Shown: positions 9,740 through 18,914, counted from the stretch's first letter. The stretch is DNA of 64,000 bases from VAZQ01 sp036555745 (GCA_036555745.1 DATBKV010000138.1:62001-126000); one strand, 5' to 3'. Translations and numbers: made by a program. Notes: generated from the sequence alone by a model not told the origin.

Positions 9740-10497
9740 CACATCTCCCCGCCCGCGACAGCGAGCGTCGTGCCGGTGACCGCCGCCGCCTCCGGCGAGC
9801 ACAGGTAGAGGACCGCGGCGGCAACCTCCCGCGGCTCGATCATGCGGCCGATCGGGGCATGCCGCGCGTATTGGGCCAGCAGCTCTTCTCGGCTGCGGCC
9901 GGTCTTCTGAGCGGCGCGAGCGGCGTTCTCGCGCACGAGGTCAGTGTCGGTGTAACCTGGGCAGACCGCGTTCACGGTCACGCCGCGGGTGGCGGTCTCG
10001 ACCGCGAGTGCGCGGGTGAAGCCGACGAGCGCGTGCTTCGCCGCGCAATAGGCCGTGGCATACGGAAAGCCCTCGAGCGCGGCGGTCGAGGCGATGTTGA
10101 CGACGCGGCCGAAGCCGCGCTCGATCATGCCCGGCAATACGGCCCGGGTCGCGTGCACCGCGCCCATGAGGTGAACATTCCACATCGTGCGGAAGACCGC
10201 CGGATCGGTGCTGACGAACGCCCCGGTTGTCGCCGTGCCGGCATTGTTGACCAGGATGGCGATCGGACCGCGCGCCGCGGCCGCCGCAGTGACTGCACGT
10301 TTGATCTCGGCCGCATCGGTGACGTCGGCGACCCCGTAGCCCGCGGCCTCGCCGGCGGCGACCGCCTCCCTGAGCGTGGCCTCGGTGCGGCCGATCACGG
10401 TCACCGTCACCCCGGCGCCGGCGAGCGCGCCAGCGATGGCGCGACCGATGCCGCGCCCGCCGCCGGTGACGAAGGCATGCTTAGCTGCAACCGCCAT
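9739..10497 (-). CDS. SDR family NAD(P)-dependent oxidoreductase (3-hydroxyacyl-CoA dehydrogenase-like)
   Basis: 252 residues, classical short-chain dehydrogenase. The cofactor motif is TGGGRGIG near residue 11, followed by NNAGTATTG, and the catalytic Ser-Tyr-Lys is read in NIASTAALEGFPYATAYCAAKHAL. Likely an NAD-dependent oxidation of a hydroxyacyl-CoA formed by the downstream hydratase. It is the first gene of the minus-strand operon. ATG 10497 was chosen because GAGGG sits just upstream; an in-frame ATG at 10518 lacks that. The divergent promoter region begins 27 bp further upstream. Function within the pathway is inferred from operon membership; the fold assignment is secure. Confidence 0.88.
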   Translation of the reverse strand: MAVAAKHAFVTGGGRGIGRAIAGALAGAGVTVTVIGRTEATLREAVAAGEAAGYGVADVTDAAEIKRAVTAAAAARGPIAILVNNAGTATTGAFVSTDPAVFRTMWNVHLMGAVHATRAVLPGMIERGFGRVVNIASTAALEGFPYATAYCAAKHALVGFTRALAVETATRGVTVNAVCPGYTDTDLVRENAARAAQKTGRSREELLAQYARHAPIGRMIEPREVAAAVLYLCSPEAAAVTGTTLAVAGGEM

Positions 10498-10524
10498 GGC
10501 CCTCGAATCCGCCACCACCCTAAT

Positions 10525-10584
10525 ATTTTATGTCTAAAATTTTTAAGCTTCAAGCTTGTCGGCAAGATATTTCACACTTAAAAT
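10525..10584. promoter_or_regulatory. Divergent promoter/operator region with three palindromes
   Basis: ATTTTA-TGTC-TAAAAT (10525-10540) is a perfect inverted repeat. ATTTCACACTTAAAAT (10569-10584) is a near copy of it, 44 bp away centre to centre. Between them AAGCTT-C-AAGCTT (10545-10557) is a 13-bp palindrome. The block is far richer in A+T than the surrounding genes. It lies between the MarR-containing operon and the divergent monooxygenase gene, so these are the best candidates for MarR binding sites. Confidence 0.6.
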
Positions 10585-10626
10585 AATGATGGCCCACCCC
10601 GTTGCGGGTTCGCCAAGGAGGCGCGC

Positions 10627-12990
10627 ATGAAGGTGCACGTGATCGGCGCCGGCCCGGCCGGTCTCTATTTCGCGATCCTGCTGAAGAAGGCTTGGCCGGC
10701 GACCCGCATCACCCTCTTCGAGCGCAACCGCCCCGACGACACCTTCGGCTTCGGCGTGGTCTTCTCCGACCAGACGCTCGACACTTTCGAGAGCTACGAC
10801 CGCGAGAGCTACCGCGCCATCATCGGGCATTTCGCGTACTGGGACGACATCGAAATCCATTTCCGCGGGACGAAGCACCGCATCGGCGGCAACGGGTTCT
10901 GCGGCTGTTCGCGCGCGACCCTGCTGAAGATTCTGGGCCGCCGCGCGCGCTCGCTCGGGGTCGAGATCAACTACCAGACCGAGGTGGCGCCGCTCGATCC
11001 GGTGATCCGCGACGCCGACCTCGTAGTGGTGGCGGACGGCATCAACTCGCGCATGCGCGAAGCGTTCGCCGGCCGTTTCCAGCCGAGCGTCGATTTGCGG
11101 CCGAACGTATTCTCCTGGATGGGCTCGACCCGCCCGTTCGACGCCTTCACCTTCTTCTTCCGCGAGACCAAGCACGGCATATTCATCGCGCATTGCTACC
11201 AATACGAGCCGCGGCGTTCGACCTGGATCACCGAAACCGATCCGGCGACGTTCCGGCGCGCCGGCCTGGACCGGCTCGACGAGGCGCAATCGGCGCGCTT
11301 CGTCGAGGAGTTGTTCGCCGAGGAGCTCGCTGGCCACCGGCTGATCACCAACCGTTCGATGTGGCGCAATTTCCCCACCATCCGCTGCCGGCGCTGGGTA
11401 GCCGACAACATGGTGCTGATCGGCGACGCCAAGGCCTCCGCGCATTTCTCCATCGGATCCGGCACCAAGCTCGCCATGGAGGACGGGATTGCGCTCTACG
11501 AGGCGTTCCGCGATACCGCCGCGCGTGTCCCCTTGCGCGCTGCCGACGTCACCCCCGCGCTCGCCCATTTCGAGGCAACGCGGCGCGACGAGGTGGAGAA
11601 GACGCAGCACTCCGCCGACGTGTCGCTGGTCTGGTTCGAGCACATCGATCGCTTCTGGGGCATGGATCCGACGCGCTTCGCCTTCGGGCTGATGACGCGC
11701 TCCAAGGCAATCACCTATGACAATCTCGCGCTGCGCGCGCCTGGCTTCGTGCGCGAGGTGGATCAGGTGGTCGCGCGCGAAGTGCGCCAACTCGGTTTTT
11801 CGGCGGATGTCTCGCGGCCAGCCGCGCCGATGTTCCAGCCGTTCCGGCTGCGCGGTCTCACGCTGTCGAACCGGGTGGTGGTGTCGCCGATGTGCCAGTA
11901 TTCATCGGACGATGGCATGCCCAACGACTGGCATCTCGTGCATTACGGATCGCGCGCCATCGGCGGCGCCGCCCTGATGTTCACCGAAATGACCGACGTA
12001 TCGAGGGACGCGCGCATCTCGCCGGGCTGCGCCGGGATGTACAACGATGCGCACGAGGCGGCCTGGAAGCGCATCGTCGATTTCGTGCACGCGCAATCGG
12101 CGACCAAGTTCTGCCTGCAATTGGGCCATGCCGGCCGCAAGGGTGCCACCAAGCTGATGTGGGAAGGGATCGACGAGCCGCTGGAGCACGGTGGTTGGCC
12201 GATCATCTCGGCGTCGCCGTTGCCTTATTTTCCCTACAGCGCCATCCCGCGCGAAATGACCCGCGCCGACATGGATACCGTCGTCGCCGATTTCGTGGCG
12301 GCCGCCCGCCGCGGCGAGCGCGCCGGGTTCGACATGCTGGAGCTGCACGCGGCCCACGGCTACCTGCTCGCGAGCTTCATCTCGCCGCTGACCAACCGCC
12401 GCGCCGATGAGTACGGCGGTGCGCTGGAGAATCGCCTGCGCTTCCCGCTCGAGGTGTTCCGCGCCGTGCGCGCGGCGTGGCCGGACGAGAAGCCGATATC
12501 GGTGCGCATCTCCGCGACCGACTGGGTCGACGGCGGGTTGACCGGCGACGACGCCGTCGCGGTGGCGCGTGCCTTTGCCGAGGCGGGTTGCGACCTCATT
12601 GACGTGTCGACGGGACAGACCACTCCCGACGCCCAGCCGGTGTTCGGCCGCATGTTCCAGACCCCGTTCTCCGATCAGATCCGAAACGAGGCCGGACTCG
12701 CCACGATGTGCGTGGGCGCCATCACCAGCGCCGATCAGGTCAACACCATCGTCGCGGCCGGCCGCGCCGACCTGGTCGCGCTCGCGCGGCCGCACCTGGT
12801 CGATCCGTACTTCACGATGAAGGCCTCAGCCTGGTACGGAACCACTGACGTGCATTGTCCGCCGCAATATCTGGCCGGCAAGGAGCAACTGTTCCGCAAC
12901 AGCGCCCGCGAGCGCGAGGAGCTGACAGACCTGCGGCTCAAGACCAAACCCAAGGGCCACCGCGACAGCTGGAAGGAGGCGGCGGAGTAA
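10627..12990 (+). CDS. Fused FAD monooxygenase / old yellow enzyme (2-aminobenzoyl-CoA monooxygenase/reductase type)
   Basis: 787 residues in two modules. Residues 1-about 380 are a PHBH-type FAD monooxygenase: GAGPAGLYFAILLKK dinucleotide motif at residue 7, and the second FAD motif LIGDAKASAHFSIGSGTKLA. Residues about 400-770 are an FMN-dependent NADH:flavin oxidoreductase: RVVVSPMCQYSSDDG, LQLGHAGRKG, LELHAAHGYLLASFISPLTN and NRRADEYGG. This fusion is known for 2-aminobenzoyl-CoA monooxygenase/reductase, which hydroxylates and then dearomatises the ring; the related salicylyl-CoA 5-hydroxylase family has similar architecture. The divergent operon with CoA ligase and RidA favours the former. 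AAGGAGG precedes ATG 10627. No cobalamin or iron site is needed. Confidence 0.88.
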   Translation: MKVHVIGAGPAGLYFAILLKKAWPATRITLFERNRPDDTFGFGVVFSDQTLDTFESYDRESYRAIIGHFAYWDDIEIHFRGTKHRIGGNGFCGCSRATLLKILGRRARSLGVEINYQTEVAPLDPVIRDADLVVVADGINSRMREAFAGRFQPSVDLRPNVFSWMGSTRPFDAFTFFFRETKHGIFIAHCYQYEPRRSTWITETDPATFRRAGLDRLDEAQSARFVEELFAEELAGHRLITNRSMWRNFPTIRCRRWVADNMVLIGDAKASAHFSIGSGTKLAMEDGIALYEAFRDTAARVPLRAADVTPALAHFEATRRDEVEKTQHSADVSLVWFEHIDRFWGMDPTRFAFGLMTRSKAITYDNLALRAPGFVREVDQVVAREVRQLGFSADVSRPAAPMFQPFRLRGLTLSNRVVVSPMCQYSSDDGMPNDWHLVHYGSRAIGGAALMFTEMTDVSRDARISPGCAGMYNDAHEAAWKRIVDFVHAQSATKFCLQLGHAGRKGATKLMWEGIDEPLEHGGWPIISASPLPYFPYSAIPREMTRADMDTVVADFVAAARRGERAGFDMLELHAAHGYLLASFISPLTNRRADEYGGALENRLRFPLEVFRAVRAAWPDEKPISVRISATDWVDGGLTGDDAVAVARAFAEAGCDLIDVSTGQTTPDAQPVFGRMFQTPFSDQIRNEAGLATMCVGAITSADQVNTIVAAGRADLVALARPHLVDPYFTMKASAWYGTTDVHCPPQYLAGKEQLFRNSAREREELTDLRLKTKPKGHRDSWKEAAE

Positions 12991-13005
12991 GCGCATACAC
13001 TGCGA

Positions 13006-13128
13006 CGTGTCGTCCCAGCGCGGGGGCAGCCCGCGACGCGAGGTCGTGGGGAGCCCGGTGCAGGAACCCATGTTCCAGGGACCACGGTGTGTGGCACTAT
13101 GGGTCCCCGCTTGCGCGGGGACGACATA
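13006..13128. repeat. Intergenic palindromic repeat, copy B
   Basis: TGTCGTCCCAGCGCGGGG at 13008-13025 is the inverted partner of ATGGGTCCCCGCTTGCGCGG followed by GGACGACAT at 13100-13128. Between them lies CCCGCGACGCGAGGTCG, a decayed version of the hairpin found in copy A. It separates the monooxygenase gene from the NicX-like gene. Confidence 0.7.
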
Positions 13129-13174
13129 CAGCACGCGCGCTGCAGTCTCGGGCGCCGGATAGCGGAGCATTCCC

Positions 13175-14236
13175 ATGCACGAAGCGCTGAACCATGCCAA
13201 GCTCGCCATGCTGTTCCGCAAGGAGTTCGAGCTCTGCGAGCTGCGCCAGGGCGAGACCGTCGTGCTGCTGAGCGACCTCGGGGCGCGCCGCGATTACGTC
13301 AGTGCCGCCTTCGCCGCCGCCGAGGATTTCGGCGCCGACGCCTACGAGATGTGCGTCAACGCCATGCCGTCGTGGACCAAGGTGGGGGTCGCGACCGTCG
13401 GACGCTGCAAGGGCACGCTCGAGGCGATCAAGGCGGCCGACATGCTCATCTGCTTGCACATTCCGTTGTTCACGCGCTGGCTGAAGGAGGCGCGCGACGC
13501 CGGCACGCGGGTGCTGATGGTGATCGACGGCCCCGACGAACTCGAAACCTTGATGGCGCCGCCCGGCCTCAAGGAGGCCGTGGTCCACGCCGGCAAGCGG
13601 CTCGAGCGCGCGAAGACGATGCGCATCACGCGTCCCGGCGGCACCGATCTCACGGTCAAGCTCGGCGAATATCCCACCATGATCCAATACGGCTACGCCG
13701 AGCTGTCCGGCCGTTTCGATCACTGGGGCGCCGGCCACGTGCACACCTTTCCCAACGAAGGCTCCGCCAATGGCACTGTCGTGTTCGCGCCCGGAGACAT
13801 CGTGGTGCTACCGTATTGCCGATACGTGCAGGACGAGGTGCGCCTCGACATCCGCGACGGCTTCATCCGCAATATCGAAGGCGGTCTCGACGCCAAGCTG
13901 ATGCGCGACTGGCTCGATGGCAACAAGGCGCATCCCGAGGACATGGACGGCCACGCCATCTCCCACCTCGGCTGGGGACTCAATCCGCAGGGGCGCTGGG
14001 ACGCGATCGCGCTCAACGGCGCCGATCCGATGCGTCACCACGCCGGTGCGCGCTGCTTCGCCGGAAATTTCCTGTTCTCGACCGGCCCGAACTCGCAAGG
14101 CGGCGGCAAGCGCACCACCAAGGGACACTACGACGTGCCGATGCGCGACTGCACCGTCGCCCTTGACAACGACGTGATCATCGAGCGCGGACGGTTCACC
14201 GACGAGAAGATGCGGGTGGCGTTCGTCCCGCGCTGA
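13175..14236 (+). CDS. NicX-like 2,5-dihydroxypyridine 5,6-dioxygenase / M29-family protein
   Basis: 353 residues, aminopeptidase-T-like (M29) fold. In the characterised NicX from Pseudomonas putida the mononuclear iron is held by His265, His318 and Asp320 (from memory). Here His264 (ISHLGWGLN), His318 and Asp320 (KGHYDVPMRD) fall at almost identical positions in a protein of nearly the same length. NicX opens 2,5-dihydroxypyridine to N-formylmaleamate in nicotinate and picolinate catabolism. The gene starts an ABC-importer transcription unit, 4 bp before the ATPase gene. GCGGAG precedes ATG 13175. A metal-dependent ring-cleaving or peptidase-like role is likely; the exact substrate could be a different hydroxylated N-heterocycle. 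Confidence 0.75.
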   Translation: MHEALNHAKLAMLFRKEFELCELRQGETVVLLSDLGARRDYVSAAFAAAEDFGADAYEMCVNAMPSWTKVGVATVGRCKGTLEAIKAADMLICLHIPLFTRWLKEARDAGTRVLMVIDGPDELETLMAPPGLKEAVVHAGKRLERAKTMRITRPGGTDLTVKLGEYPTMIQYGYAELSGRFDHWGAGHVHTFPNEGSANGTVVFAPGDIVVLPYCRYVQDEVRLDIRDGFIRNIEGGLDAKLMRDWLDGNKAHPEDMDGHAISHLGWGLNPQGRWDAIALNGADPMRHHAGARCFAGNFLFSTGPNSQGGGKRTTKGHYDVPMRDCTVALDNDVIIERGRFTDEKMRVAFVPR

Positions 14237-14240
14237 CGCG

Positions 14241-15707
14241 ATGAATCCTCCGGCCGCCAGCGTTGAGGGGATCTCGAAACGGTTTGGCGCTACGCTCGCG
14301 CTCGCCGGCGTGGATTTCGATGTCCGCTACGGCGAAATCCATGCCGTGGTCGGCGAGAACGGCGCCGGCAAGTCGACCCTGATCCGTATCCTCTCTGGAG
14401 TGCATCGCCCCGATCGCGGCGTCGTGCGGGTGGAGACGCGCGAGCAGCACTTTGCCAGTCCGCGCGACGCCATCGCCGCCGGGATCGTGACCATTCCGCA
14501 GGAGCTGCGTCTGGTGCCCGCGCTGTCGATCGCGGAGAACATCGCGCTCGGCAACCTTCCGGTGCGGCGCATCGGGCCGCTGGCCTGGGTCGATCGTTCG
14601 CGCATGCGCGCGCAGGCGCGTGCCGTCCTCGCCGAGCTCGACTTCGATCTCGATCCCGATGAGAGGGTCGCCGGGCTCGGCTTCGCCGAACGGCAGCTCG
14701 TGGCGATCGGCAAGGCGCTGCACCGGCGCTGCCGAATTTTCATTCTCGACGAGCCGACGGCTGCACTCGAACGGCGCGAGATCGAGCGGCTGTTCGCGGT
14801 GCTCGCGCGCATGAAAGGGCAGGGGACCGCCATAGTCTACATCTCCCACCGTCTCTACGAGGTGGTCGCGATTGCCGACCGCTGCACCGTGCTGCGCGAT
14901 GGGCGCGTCGCGGCGGTGCGCGCCCGCGGGGCGTTCTCCGTGCGCGATCTGGTGGCGGCCATGACCGGACGCGCGGCGCAGGACACGCTGGGCGCCCCCG
15001 CAACGCCCGGCGAACCGCTGCTGCAGGCGCGGCGGGACGGCGCCGAAATCGAGTTGCGAGCCGGCGAGGTCGTCGGCCTCGCCGGGCTGCTCGGCAGCGG
15101 CGCCGGCCACATGCTGCGCGGCCTGTTCGGCGTCGCGGACGAGGCAGCGCTCGTGACCACCAGCCGCGGCCGGCGCCGGCTTGCAAGTCCGGCCGACGCC
15201 ATCGCCGCCGGCATCGGCATGGTGCCGGGCGAGCGCACGCTCGGTCTGATCATGAATCAGTCGGTCCGCGACAACATCTTGCTGCCAAGTCTCGACGCGC
15301 TCACGCGCATCGGCTGGCTTGACCGTGCCGCCGGCGACCGCATCGTCGCCGAACTCATGGAGCTCGTCGACATCCGTCCCCGGCACCCGCAGCTGCCCGC
15401 GGGCGCGCTGTCGGGCGGCAATCAGCAGAAAGTGATCCTGGCGAAATGGCTGGCGCGCAGCGTGGCCGTGCTGCTGCTCGAGGAGCCCACCCAGGGCATC
15501 GATATCGCGGCCAAGGTGCAGATCCATGCACTCATCCGAGATTTCGTCGCTCGCGGGGGCGGAGCGCTCATTCACTCGAGCGATCTCGCCGAGCTGGCGC
15601 AGCTGTGCGATGCGGTGCTGGCCGTGCGGCACGGCCGGGTTACCGCCACGCTTGAGCGTATGGCCGGTCTTGACGAGGCCCGATTGCGGGCCGGGATCGG
15701 GGCATAA
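14241..15707 (+). CDS. Sugar-type ABC importer ATP-binding protein (RbsA/MglA family)
   Basis: 488 residues with two ATPase domains. The first has Walker A GENGAGKST near residue 38 and Walker B IFILDEPTAAL, but its signature is the unusual GLGFAERQL rather than a canonical LSxGQ. The second has signature LSGGNQQKV and Walker B VLLLEEPTQGID but a degenerate Walker A (GLLGSGAGHML), which is normal for this family. It energises uptake together with the next two genes. The position between a ring-cleaving dioxygenase gene and the permease suggests that the cargo is the aromatic substrate or a related compound, not necessarily a sugar. ATG 14241 follows the previous stop by 4 bp. Confidence 0.9.
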   Translation: MNPPAASVEGISKRFGATLALAGVDFDVRYGEIHAVVGENGAGKSTLIRILSGVHRPDRGVVRVETREQHFASPRDAIAAGIVTIPQELRLVPALSIAENIALGNLPVRRIGPLAWVDRSRMRAQARAVLAELDFDLDPDERVAGLGFAERQLVAIGKALHRRCRIFILDEPTAALERREIERLFAVLARMKGQGTAIVYISHRLYEVVAIADRCTVLRDGRVAAVRARGAFSVRDLVAAMTGRAAQDTLGAPATPGEPLLQARRDGAEIELRAGEVVGLAGLLGSGAGHMLRGLFGVADEAALVTTSRGRRRLASPADAIAAGIGMVPGERTLGLIMNQSVRDNILLPSLDALTRIGWLDRAAGDRIVAELMELVDIRPRHPQLPAGALSGGNQQKVILAKWLARSVAVLLLEEPTQGIDIAAKVQIHALIRDFVARGGGALIHSSDLAELAQLCDAVLAVRHGRVTATLERMAGLDEARLRAGIGA

Positions 15708-15825
15708 CAAATGAATTCGTCAAAGCCGGGCTTGCGCTGTGTTCCCGGGCATCCGCGTTCTTGCTCCCATCATCAAGGGCGAGCGAGGCGTGACGTGAAC
15801 GTTCATCGTTGAAAGCCCTTGCCGC

Positions 15826-16770
15826 ATGGAGCGCATCAAAAAACGATGGAGGGTCACCGGCCAGATGCCGCTGATCTCGCTCCTGGTGCTCTGCGCAATG
15901 ACCGCGCTGCTGACCGATCGCTTTCTCTCCCCGCTCAATCTCAGCAATCTTCTGGTGCAGTCCTCGATCATGGCGGTGATCGCCATGGGCATGACTTTCG
16001 TCATCGTCGGCGGAGGCTTCGACCTCTCGGTCGGATCGACGGCCGCGCTGTCCGGCTGCGTGGCGGCGATGGTGATGCTCGAGGCCGGGATCGCGGCCGG
16101 AGTGGCGGCCGGGGTCGTGGCCGGTGCCGCCGTCGGACTGGCGAATGGCCTGGTCATCGCCTTTCTCGACGTCAATCCCTTCATCACCACACTCGGCACC
16201 ATGGTGCTGGTGCGCGGCTTGGTTTTCCTCATTACCGGCGGCGCCCCGGTGAGCGGCGAGAGCGGCTTGCCCGGCGAGTTCGTCGCCTTCGGCTCCGACC
16301 GCTTCCTGGGCATCCACTATCTGGTGTGGGTGCCGGCACTCCTGCTGGTCGTGCTGTCCTTCGCGCTGCAGGCGACCCCCTATGGCCGGCGCGTCTACGC
16401 CACCGGCGGCGGCCGCGAGGCGGCCTACCTCTCGGGCGTGCCGGTGCGCCGGGTGATCGCCTCCACCTACGTCTGGTGCGGAGCGCTCGCCGGAGTGGCT
16501 GGCGTGATGCTCGCCGCCCGGTTGCAATCGGGCCAGCCCACGGCAGGGGAATTCTACGAATTGACCGCGATCGCCGCGGTGGTCCTGGGCGGCGCCTCGC
16601 TACAGGGCGGCGAGGGCACGCTCTACAAGAGCGTGATCGGGGTCTTCATCATGATCGTGCTCGGCAACGCCCTCAATCTGCTCAATGTCGATTCCTACTG
16701 GCAGCGCGTGGCGGTCGGCGCCGTGATCATTGCGGCGGCTGCCGCCGAAAGGTTACGCTCACGACAATGA
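15826..16770 (+). CDS. Sugar-type ABC importer permease (RbsC family, BPD_transp_2)
   Basis: 314 residues with 8-10 membrane segments. Family motifs are VIAMGMTFVIVGGGFDLSVG near residue 47, NPFITTLGTMVLVRGL near residue 125, and GGASLQGGEGTLYKSVIGV towards the end, where the G-x3-GG-x-G turn is diagnostic. It is the membrane channel of the importer. A 118-bp gap separates it from the ATPase gene; the gap may contain a decayed repeat copy (CCGGGCTTGCGC). ATG 15826 has a weak ribosome site. The stop TGA at 16768-16770 overlaps the ribosome-site region of the binding-protein gene. Confidence 0.9.
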   Translation: MERIKKRWRVTGQMPLISLLVLCAMTALLTDRFLSPLNLSNLLVQSSIMAVIAMGMTFVIVGGGFDLSVGSTAALSGCVAAMVMLEAGIAAGVAAGVVAGAAVGLANGLVIAFLDVNPFITTLGTMVLVRGLVFLITGGAPVSGESGLPGEFVAFGSDRFLGIHYLVWVPALLLVVLSFALQATPYGRRVYATGGGREAAYLSGVPVRRVIASTYVWCGALAGVAGVMLAARLQSGQPTAGEFYELTAIAAVVLGGASLQGGEGTLYKSVIGVFIMIVLGNALNLLNVDSYWQRVAVGAVIIAAAAAERLRSRQ

Positions 16771-16784
16771 AGAGGAGGATGCGC

Positions 16785-17720
16785 ATGTTCAGCCTTCGCT
16801 CGGCCGCGCTCGCCGCGGCGCTGCTCGTTCCGGCCGCGCTGGCCGTGGTCTCGCCCGCCGGCGCCCAAGGCAAGATCTCCATCGGGGTATCGCTCGCGCA
16901 GGACGACAACCCGTTCTACATCGCCATGCTGCGCGGCATCCGCGCCCGCGCCCAGGAGCTCGGGTGGGATGTGGCCACGGTTTCCGCCAACGAGGACAAG
17001 CTTAAGCAGATCAACGGCGTGCAGGACCTGATCGCGCGCGGCGTCAAGGGCATCCTGATCTCGCCGATCGACGCCGTCGGCGTGAACGCGGCTTACGACG
17101 CCGCGGCCGCCGCCAAGATTCCAATCGTCTCCGTCGCGCGCGGCTCGGCGTCGCCCAACCAGACCATCCATGTCGCCATGGACGAGAAGCAGATCGGGCG
17201 CGACATCGCCCAATGGACGGCCAAGAAGCTCAACGGCAAGGGCAAGGTCGCGCTGCTGCTCGGACCGAGCGGAGCTCCGACCTTCAAGAATCTGGGCGAT
17301 GGCTACACCGAGGTGATGGCCAAGTATCCCGGCATCCAGATCGTCTTCCGGGCCGACGGCCCGCTCACGCGCGAGCGCGGGGTCAAGCAGGCCGAGGATG
17401 CCCTGGTCGCCAATCCCGATCTCGCCGCGATTTACGCCGCCAACGACGACGTCGCGCTCGGCGTGATGCAGGCGGTCAATGCCGCCAACCGCAACGGCAA
17501 AACATTGGTGACCGGAATGAACGGTGTGCCGCCGGCGCTGCGGGCGGTGAAGGAGGACAACCTGGCGATGACGGTCGAATTGAACCCGGTGGAATGGGGC
17601 CGGCTCGGTGTCGACGTACTCGCCACTTACCTCAAGGGCGGCAAGGTCGAGCCGCGCGTCTTCATCAAGCATGTCATCATCGACAGCGGGAACGTCGACG
17701 CGAAGCTGCCGAAGACGTGA
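16785..17720 (+). CDS. Sugar-type ABC importer substrate-binding protein (RbsB family)
   Basis: 311 residues, periplasmic binding protein class B. The signal peptide runs from MFSLRSAALAAALLVPAALA to AGAQG. The mature N terminus KISIGVSLAQDDNPFYIAMLRG and the segment GVKGILISPIDAVGVNAAYDAA match ribose-type binding proteins. ATG 16785 was preferred because GAGGAGG lies 6 bases upstream; ATG 16767 and 16779 are in frame but too early or too close to that site. It completes the ATPase-permease-binding protein set. Residues that would hold a sugar cannot be verified, and the surrounding aromatic catabolism genes argue for an aromatic or heterocyclic cargo. Confidence 0.9.
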   Translation: MFSLRSAALAAALLVPAALAVVSPAGAQGKISIGVSLAQDDNPFYIAMLRGIRARAQELGWDVATVSANEDKLKQINGVQDLIARGVKGILISPIDAVGVNAAYDAAAAAKIPIVSVARGSASPNQTIHVAMDEKQIGRDIAQWTAKKLNGKGKVALLLGPSGAPTFKNLGDGYTEVMAKYPGIQIVFRADGPLTRERGVKQAEDALVANPDLAAIYAANDDVALGVMQAVNAANRNGKTLVTGMNGVPPALRAVKEDNLAMTVELNPVEWGRLGVDVLATYLKGGKVEPRVFIKHVIIDSGNVDAKLPKT

Positions 17721-17736
17721 ACAGGTTCTGCACTCG

Positions 17737-17849
17737 GTGTCATCGCTCGCGCAGGCGGACGGTCCAGTAAGCACCAGGCGATTCGGCTGGCGCGGTTTTC
17801 GAGCGCCCGCGCAATGAGTATTGGATGCCTGCTTGCGCGGGCATGACAG
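17737..17849. repeat. Intergenic palindromic repeat, copy C
   Basis: GTGTCATCGCTCGCGCAGG and GGTCCAGTAAGC (17737-17773) are inverted relative to TATTGGATGCCTGCTTGCGC and GGGCATGACAG (17819-17849). It sits directly upstream of the bicupin gene, ending 27 bp before its start codon. Confidence 0.75.
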
Positions 17850-17876
17850 CAGAGATGCTGGAACAGGAGGCCAAAC

Positions 17877-18908
17877 ATGGCTGACCCTGCAGCCGGTGCG
17901 AACCATGCCGGCTCCTTCGTGGCCGAATTGGAAGCCAAGCACCTGCATCCGCTGTGGGACCGCTACCAGCGCATCACCCCGATCAAGCCGCAGCCAAAGG
18001 ACGCGCCGTTCATCTGGCGCTGGCGCGACATCGAGCCTTTCCTGCACCGTTCCGTAGGCGAGGTGGCGATCAACGACATCGAGCGGCGGGCGCTGATCAT
18101 GGCGCACCCGGCATTCGGAACGGATACGACCACCACCAGCACGCTACTGGCCGCCTTCACGGTGCTCGATCCCGGCGACCGCGCCCGTCCGCACCGGCAC
18201 ACCGGGGCGGCGATCCGCTTCGCCACCCGCGCGGAAGGCGCGGTGACGATCGTCGACGGCCGCCGCTGCGAGATGCAGGCGGGCGACCTGATCCTGACCC
18301 CGCCGATGGTTTGGCACGGGCACATCAACGAGAGCGATCACCGCATAATCTGGTTCGATGCCGCCAACATGCCGCTGATCCGGGCGGTCGATGCCCACTT
18401 CTTCGAGCCCGGCGATCTGCGCAACAACGAGTTCTGGCAGGTTGATGCCGGCGAGGAGCCGTTGTGGGCCGAGGCCGGCCTGCGCGCCGACGGCGCGGCC
18501 GCGACTCCCGCACACTCGCCGAAATATCGTTATCCCGGAGAAGCGACGCGCCGGCTGCTGGCGGCGGCCCCGCCAGGATCCGACGGCATGTGCATGCTGC
18601 GCTACGTCGATCCGGCGACCGGCGGTGCGGTCATGCCCACGCTCGATTGCTACGCCGCGCGACTGCGCAAGGGGGCGCCGACGCGGTCGAAGCGCGCGAC
18701 CTACAACGTCGTCTGTCTGGTGGTCGCAGGCGAGGGCCGCTCCACGATTGGCGAGCAGACGTTCGAATGGTCGCAGCACGATGTGTTCACCATCCCGCAC
18801 TGGACCTTCGCGCAGCACGAGGCCCGCGGTGGCGACGCCGACCTGTTCATGGTGACGGACAAGTCGGCATTCGAGCGGCTCGACCTCGTGCGGGAGGAAT
18901 TGCAGTGA
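17877..18908 (+). CDS. Gentisate 1,2-dioxygenase-like bicupin
   Basis: 343 residues. The N-terminal cupin carries an HxH iron motif (RPHRHTGAAIRF, His106 and His108) and a later WHGH (His147 and His149), as in gentisate, salicylate and 1-hydroxy-2-naphthoate dioxygenases. A second cupin covers about residues 225-330 and lacks the metal histidines, the usual state of this family. These enzymes use Fe(II) to split the ring between a carboxyl-bearing and an adjacent hydroxylated carbon. ATG 17877 has AGGAGG 6 bases upstream. The gene stands alone, bracketed by repeat copies C and D. Length and motif order fit the family; the precise substrate (gentisate or another hydroxyaryl acid) is open. Confidence 0.85.
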   Translation: MADPAAGANHAGSFVAELEAKHLHPLWDRYQRITPIKPQPKDAPFIWRWRDIEPFLHRSVGEVAINDIERRALIMAHPAFGTDTTTTSTLLAAFTVLDPGDRARPHRHTGAAIRFATRAEGAVTIVDGRRCEMQAGDLILTPPMVWHGHINESDHRIIWFDAANMPLIRAVDAHFFEPGDLRNNEFWQVDAGEEPLWAEAGLRADGAAATPAHSPKYRYPGEATRRLLAAAPPGSDGMCMLRYVDPATGGAVMPTLDCYAARLRKGAPTRSKRATYNVVCLVVAGEGRSTIGEQTFEWSQHDVFTIPHWTFAQHEARGGDADLFMVTDKSAFERLDLVREELQ

Positions 18909-18914
18909 TCGGAG

